From an uncultured beta proteobacterium (lineage in GTDB: Bacteria > Pseudomonadota > Gammaproteobacteria > Burkholderiales > Rhodocyclaceae): a stretch of 36,901 nucleotides of DNA. The notes beneath the pieces were generated by a model that did not search any database, was not told where the DNA came from, and saw only the letters and a program-made list of their open reading frames with translations. Both the position numbers and the translations under genes were made by a program. The stretch lies in contig CAIZKA010000147.1 of assembly GCA_903933395.1 (NCBI GenBank), positions 1-36,901 on the forward strand, given 5' to 3'. Of this stretch, positions 34,014 to 36,901 are shown one piece after another; the stretch's first letter is position 1, and each line of letters begins with the position of its first letter.

Positions 34014-35152
34014 GCGATTCCTATCTCTTCGTCGCTCAGATAACAGCCCGGATCTTCCGACCAGGGATCGCCGCTCGTCTGCTGGGCGCGCACGCGCGTG
34101 TTGCCGCCGCAGATGTCGAAATGGATGCAGGCGCCGCAGCGCCCGCCGACCTTGCGCGGCTGCGCCTTGAGGCCGGCCATCAGCGGGTCGGACGTATCCA
34201 TCCAGATGTCGCCGAAGCTGCGCTCGCGCACATTGCCCAGATTGTGATGCCACCACATGGTGTCGGGATGGACGTTGCCGAGGTTGTCGATGTTGGCGAC
34301 ATTGACGCCGCTGGAATTGCCGCCCCACTGCGCGAGCTTCCTGCGGATGTGCTCGACTTTCTCCGGAAAACGCCGCTGCAGCCACATGAGCAGATAGACG
34401 CCGTCGGCATCGTTGTTGCCGGTGGTGAATTCCTTGACCAGCCCGCGCTCCTGATAGTCCCAGCAGGTGTCGAACAGCAGGTCCATGGCGCTCCTGGTCA
34501 TCTGGTGCAGGGCGTCGTCCTTGCGATTCTTGTTGCCGCGCCCGGCATAGTTCAGGTGCGAGAAATAGAAGCGGTCGATGCCCTCGTCCTCGACCAGCCT
34601 GAGCAGGCCGGGTAAATCCTGAAAGTTGTCCTGCGTCATCGTGTAACGCACGCCGACTTTCAGGCCCGCCTCGCGGCAAAGGCGGATGCCGGCCAGCGAA
34701 AGATCGAAGGCGCCCGCCATGCGGCGGAACTTGTCGTGAGTCGCACCGAGGCCGTCGAGGCTGACGCCGACGTAGTCGTAGCCTATCTCCCTGATGCGCT
34801 CGAACATCGGCTCGTCGATCAGCGTGCCGTTGGAGGACAGCGCGGTAAAAAACCCCATCTGCTTCGAACGCGCCGAGATCTCGAATATGTCCGGCCGCAG
34901 CAAGGGCTCGCCGCCGGAGAGGATCAACGCCGGCACGCGGAAAGCCTTGAGTTCGTCCATGACGCGGAATATTTCGCTCGTGCTCAACTCGCCGGCAAAG
35001 TCCTTGTCGGCGGAGATGGAGTAGCAGTGCTTGCAGGTCAGGTTGCAGCGCCGGATCAGGTTCCAGATGACAACCGGGCCCGGCGGCTTGCGCGTCGGTC
35101 CGACGGGCGAAGGCTGAGCGATTTCCTGCATGAACTGGGAGATTCTGAACAT
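34010..35152 (-). CDS. nirJ: Radical SAM heme d1 biosynthesis protein
   Basis: A 380-residue radical SAM enzyme. The [4Fe-4S]-SAM motif is CNLTCKHC (Cys36, Cys40, Cys43), followed by GGEPLLRPD and a C-terminal auxiliary cluster region CGACIHFDICGGN...DPGC. The strings PPGPVVIWNLIRRCNLTCKHC-type and ELSTSEIFRVMDELKAFRVP are those of NirJ, which removes the propionate side chains from 12,18-didecarboxysiroheme on the way to heme d1. Start at ATG 35152; there is no Shine-Dalgarno before it, and the FNR-type site upstream predicts a leaderless transcript. It is followed by nirN with an overlap. Confidence 0.92.
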   Translation of the reverse strand: MFRISQFMQEIAQPSPVGPTRKPPGPVVIWNLIRRCNLTCKHCYSISADKDFAGELSTSEIFRVMDELKAFRVPALILSGGEPLLRPDIFEISARSKQMGFFTALSSNGTLIDEPMFERIREIGYDYVGVSLDGLGATHDKFRRMAGAFDLSLAGIRLCREAGLKVGVRYTMTQDNFQDLPGLLRLVEDEGIDRFYFSHLNYAGRGNKNRKDDALHQMTRSAMDLLFDTCWDYQERGLVKEFTTGNNDADGVYLLMWLQRRFPEKVEHIRRKLAQWGGNSSGVNVANIDNLGNVHPDTMWWHHNLGNVRERSFGDIWMDTSDPLMAGLKAQPRKVGGRCGACIHFDICGGNTRVRAQQTSGDPWSEDPGCYLSDEEIGIA

Positions 35153-35200
35153 GGCGACATTAGGCGCACAGGTAGTGCCGGGCGCTTTGATACCCGTCAA
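35152..35200 (-). promoter_or_regulatory. FNR/DNR-type promoter of nirJ
   Basis: TTGATACCCGTCAA (35187-35200, plus-strand reading) matches TTGAT-N4-ATCAA with one mismatch. For nirJ on the minus strand, a site at -48 to -35 puts the start exactly at the A of the ATG (35152). The -12 to -7 hexamer is CCTAAT, 4 of 6. It could instead act on the ankyrin gene to the right, where no -10 fits as well. Confidence 0.65.
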
Positions 35201-35288
35201 GCCGCGGGCAGGAAATTCTATGCCCGATCAGGGAATATTTCCCGCGCTCAAGGTACTATTTCCTTCCGCCAAACCCGAGCCGGAAGCA

Positions 35289-35792
35289 ATGAATTCCATA
35301 GCCAACACTCTCTTGCGCGTCACTGTGCTGCTCGCTTTTGCTCTCCTGTCGTGTTTGGCTCCTGCCGCAGAACCGACGCTGGGCATGAACGAGCAGGCTA
35401 TCCACGACGCGGCGCGCATGGGCAAGCGGCAGGATGTCGAAATCATTCTCAAGAGTTCGCCGCAGGCGCGCGATGCGCGCACCCCGCTGGGCATGACGCC
35501 GCTGCACTACGCGGCGATGAACGAGGACAGCGGCCCGCTTCAGGCACTGCTGGCCGCCGGCGCCGCGGTCAATGCCCGCGACGGCGAAGGTCGCACGCCG
35601 CTGCACATGGCGGCATTTTCGACGCGCACCGCGAACGGCAAGTTGCTGCTGCAGGCCGGCGCCGACCCGACACTGAAGACCGATGCCGGCCGCGACGTGC
35701 TGAGCATGGCGCGCAAGGTCCGCGCCGACGAACTGGCCGGCATCATCTCGCTGTGGATCCTCAAGGACTGCAAGCCGGGCAAGCCGTGCTGA
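35289..35792 (+). CDS. Secreted ankyrin-repeat protein
   Basis: A 167-residue preprotein with a signal peptide (LLRVTVLLAFALLSCLAPAAA) and three to four ankyrin repeats: QAIHDAARMGKRQDVEIIL, TPLGMTPLHYAAMNEDSGPL, EGRTPLHMAAFSTRTANGKL and a degenerate last one. The last residues (CKPGKPC) bear two cysteines. Ankyrin repeats bind proteins; the partner is unknown, and periplasmic ankyrin proteins have been linked to oxidative-stress enzymes. The ATG at 35289 is preferred to the longer open frame. Divergent from nirJ; the stop overlaps the DUF411 gene by 7 bp. Confidence 0.82.
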   Translation: MNSIANTLLRVTVLLAFALLSCLAPAAEPTLGMNEQAIHDAARMGKRQDVEIILKSSPQARDARTPLGMTPLHYAAMNEDSGPLQALLAAGAAVNARDGEGRTPLHMAAFSTRTANGKLLLQAGADPTLKTDAGRDVLSMARKVRADELAGIISLWILKDCKPGKPC

Positions 35793-36292
35793 GGGCTCTG
35801 CGGGCATCGCTGCTGATCGCCGCCGCACTTGCCGGCGTCTGCGCCGCAGAAGAAAACCTGCCCCCCGTTGTGGTCTATGCACCCAGCCCGTGCCTGGCCT
35901 GCATCGACTGGGCCGATCACCTGCGCAAGCACGGCTTCGAGGTCAGCATCGAGGAAACCGCCGAAGCCAGCATGCCGCGCCTGAAGCGCTGGCTCAATGT
36001 GCCGTCCGGCCTCGAATCGGTGCACACGGCGAAGGTCGCCGGCTATTTCATCGAGGGCCACGTCCCGGCCGAAGACATCAAGCTGCTGCTCAAGGAAAAG
36101 CCGCGCGCCCGCGGCCTGGCCGTACCGGGCCTCCCGCGCGGCGCGCCCGGACGGGAAGTCTCCAACCCCTTCTGTGAAACCGCCTGCACCATCCTCGACA
36201 ACGCCAGCCAGGAACGCGAAGTCCGGCGCGAGGCATACAACACGCTGCTGGTCGGGCCTGACGGCAAGACGTCCGTCTTTGCCCGTCACTGA
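35786..36292 (+). CDS. DUF411 domain protein, probable periplasmic metal-binding
   Basis: A 168-residue preprotein. A signal peptide (ALRASLLIAAALAGVCA) precedes the DUF411 domain: VVVYAPSPCLACIDWADHLRKHGFEV, with CxxC (CLAC, where members mostly have CGCC), then GLESVHTAKVAGYFIEGHVPAEDIKLLL and GLAVPGLPRGAPG. DUF411 proteins are thought to bind copper or other metals. Two further Cys (PFCETACTIL) follow in a C-terminal extension not typical of the family. The start is GTG 35786, overlapping the ankyrin stop, so translation is coupled. It converges with the flavoprotein gene and overlaps it by 7 bp. Confidence 0.85.
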   Translation: MLRALRASLLIAAALAGVCAAEENLPPVVVYAPSPCLACIDWADHLRKHGFEVSIEETAEASMPRLKRWLNVPSGLESVHTAKVAGYFIEGHVPAEDIKLLLKEKPRARGLAVPGLPRGAPGREVSNPFCETACTILDNASQEREVRREAYNTLLVGPDGKTSVFARH

Positions 36293-36901
36293 GCCAGCAT
36301 TTCGGCGTAAAGCCCCTGCGCCCACTGCCGGTCCTCGCCGCGCGGCTGCGGGTCTTCGTGCTGGCGCACGGCCTGCGTGATCAGGCCGTCGCCGCGCAGG
36401 CGGTACTGGGCGTCGATGCGCATCATCTCCAGCGGATCGACATCCGTGTAGACATGGCAGACGCTGTCCGGCAACGCCGGTGGCGGCAGCTGTCCGCGCG
36501 AGCGCGCGGCAATTTCCCCGGCGGCGATGCGGCCGAGCCGGCTGGCCATGTGCGCGCTTTTCGGGTAGTGCCCGAACAGGGGCGAAGCCCGACCTAGCAG
36601 GTCGCCAATGAGAAACACCCGTTCGTCGCCGATGGCATGCAGGCGCAACGGATCGAAGGCGGCCCAGGCGCTCGGCCTGCCCGCGGCATCCATCTCGATC
36701 AACCCCGCCTGCCAGACCAGGTCCGCCGCCTGTTGCGGCGGGATTATGATTGCATCGTCAAACTTCAATTCGTCGAACTCGGTGCTCAAGGTCTTTTTGT
36801 AGGGATCGATGGCTTTCACCGTGGTGTGGGTCAGATGCAGGATCCGGTCCTTGTAGCGCTCGGCAAACATTCGATTGAAGCGCTGCATGCCGCCACCGGC
36901 A
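36286..36901 (-). CDS. FAD-dependent sulfide dehydrogenase-like flavoprotein (C-terminal part)
   Basis: The C-terminal 205 residues of a gene that runs off the right edge. The reading frame continues past ATG 36888 as AGGG, so that ATG is internal. FDDAIIIPPQQAADLV is the redox active FAD-contact region, and VFLIGDLLGRASPLFGHYPKSAHMASRLGRIAAGEI is typical of the flavin subunit of flavocytochrome c sulfide dehydrogenase (FCSD/SQR family). The C-terminus continues into YTDVDPLEMMRID-like sequence. Substrate oxidation of sulfide is plausible. The N-terminal dinucleotide fold lies outside the window. Confidence 0.8.
   Translation of the reverse strand, partial: AGGGMQRFNRMFAERYKDRILHLTHTTVKAIDPYKKTLSTEFDELKFDDAIIIPPQQAADLVWQAGLIEMDAAGRPSAWAAFDPLRLHAIGDERVFLIGDLLGRASPLFGHYPKSAHMASRLGRIAAGEIAARSRGQLPPPALPDSVCHVYTDVDPLEMMRIDAQYRLRGDGLITQAVRQHEDPQPRGEDRQWAQGLYAEMLAQ

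Noticed and set aside
32439..34043. 534-codon plus-strand frame opposite the nirN-like gene
   Set aside because: Antisense shadow. The minus strand has a signal peptide, CxxCH and d1-propeller motifs.

Overview
The window is about 37 kb of GC-rich bacterial chromosome. Gene content (HDOD and YjfB proteins, CuA-type heme-copper oxidase genes, nirJ/nirN, cytochrome P460, PEP-type NtrC two-component pair, LysR/MFS pair) fits a respiratory, probably denitrifying betaproteobacterium of the Rhodocyclales kind. That placement is an inference from gene content; no rRNA gene is present.

Layout. 1-3.3 kb: a YjfB-like motility protein, an HDOD protein, a SPOR-domain protein, a DUF2802 membrane protein and tRNA-Asp with a terminator. 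3.4-6.0 kb: methylmalonate-semialdehyde dehydrogenase (mmsA) and a metallo-beta-lactamase-fold hydrolase, separated by a REP-like inverted pair. 6.1-14.9 kb: an eight-gene respiratory cluster that begins with a small membrane protein, a CuA subunit II and a heme-copper subunit I in which the catalytic helix-VI tyrosine is replaced by glutamine, the hallmark of NO reductases derived from oxidases. It continues with heme O synthase (ctaB), a SCO/SenC protein, two paralogous cytochrome b fusion proteins (one with a 2[4Fe-4S] ferredoxin plus an MvhD-like domain, one with a [2Fe-2S] plus FAD/NAD reductase) and a conserved-looking unknown protein. 15.2-19.5 kb: a small secreted protein, an outer-membrane barrel and a histidine kinase/sigma54 activator pair, preceded by a sigma54-type promoter and a perfect 15-bp-arm palindrome at enhancer distance. 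19.6-26.3 kb: accessory metabolism (SDR, secreted nuclease, carboxylesterase, LysR, MFS, flavin-type oxidase, AhpD-like), with a 3.4-kb segment bracketed by inverted copies of a 78-bp BIME-like repeat. 26.4-31 kb: a second tyrosine-less heme-copper subunit I with no subunit II, followed by a cytochrome c-P460 fusion and the AhpD-like gene, with a divergent SCO lipoprotein, then a DUF1318-like protein and a diheme-type cytochrome with an ethylbenzene-dehydrogenase-like heme domain. 31-37 kb: an orphan HicA-like protein, a lipoprotein, nirN-like and nirJ (heme d1 maturation), an ankyrin protein, a DUF411 protein and the C-terminal part of a sulfide dehydrogenase-like flavoprotein at the right edge.

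How it fits together. Three 14-bp FNR/DNR-type sites (each one mismatch from TTGAT-N4-ATCAA) stand before the Tyr-less oxidase cluster, before the first cytochrome b fusion and before nirJ; at the second, the -10 element lies exactly where a class II FNR promoter predicts. The simplest reading is an anaerobic/NO-responsive regulon for NO reduction, with the cytochrome b fusions linking a soluble carrier (ferredoxin-level donor or NAD(P)H) to the membrane pool. The exact electron route is not deducible from sequence: no Rieske protein, cytochrome c1 or obvious cytochrome c donor lies in the cluster.
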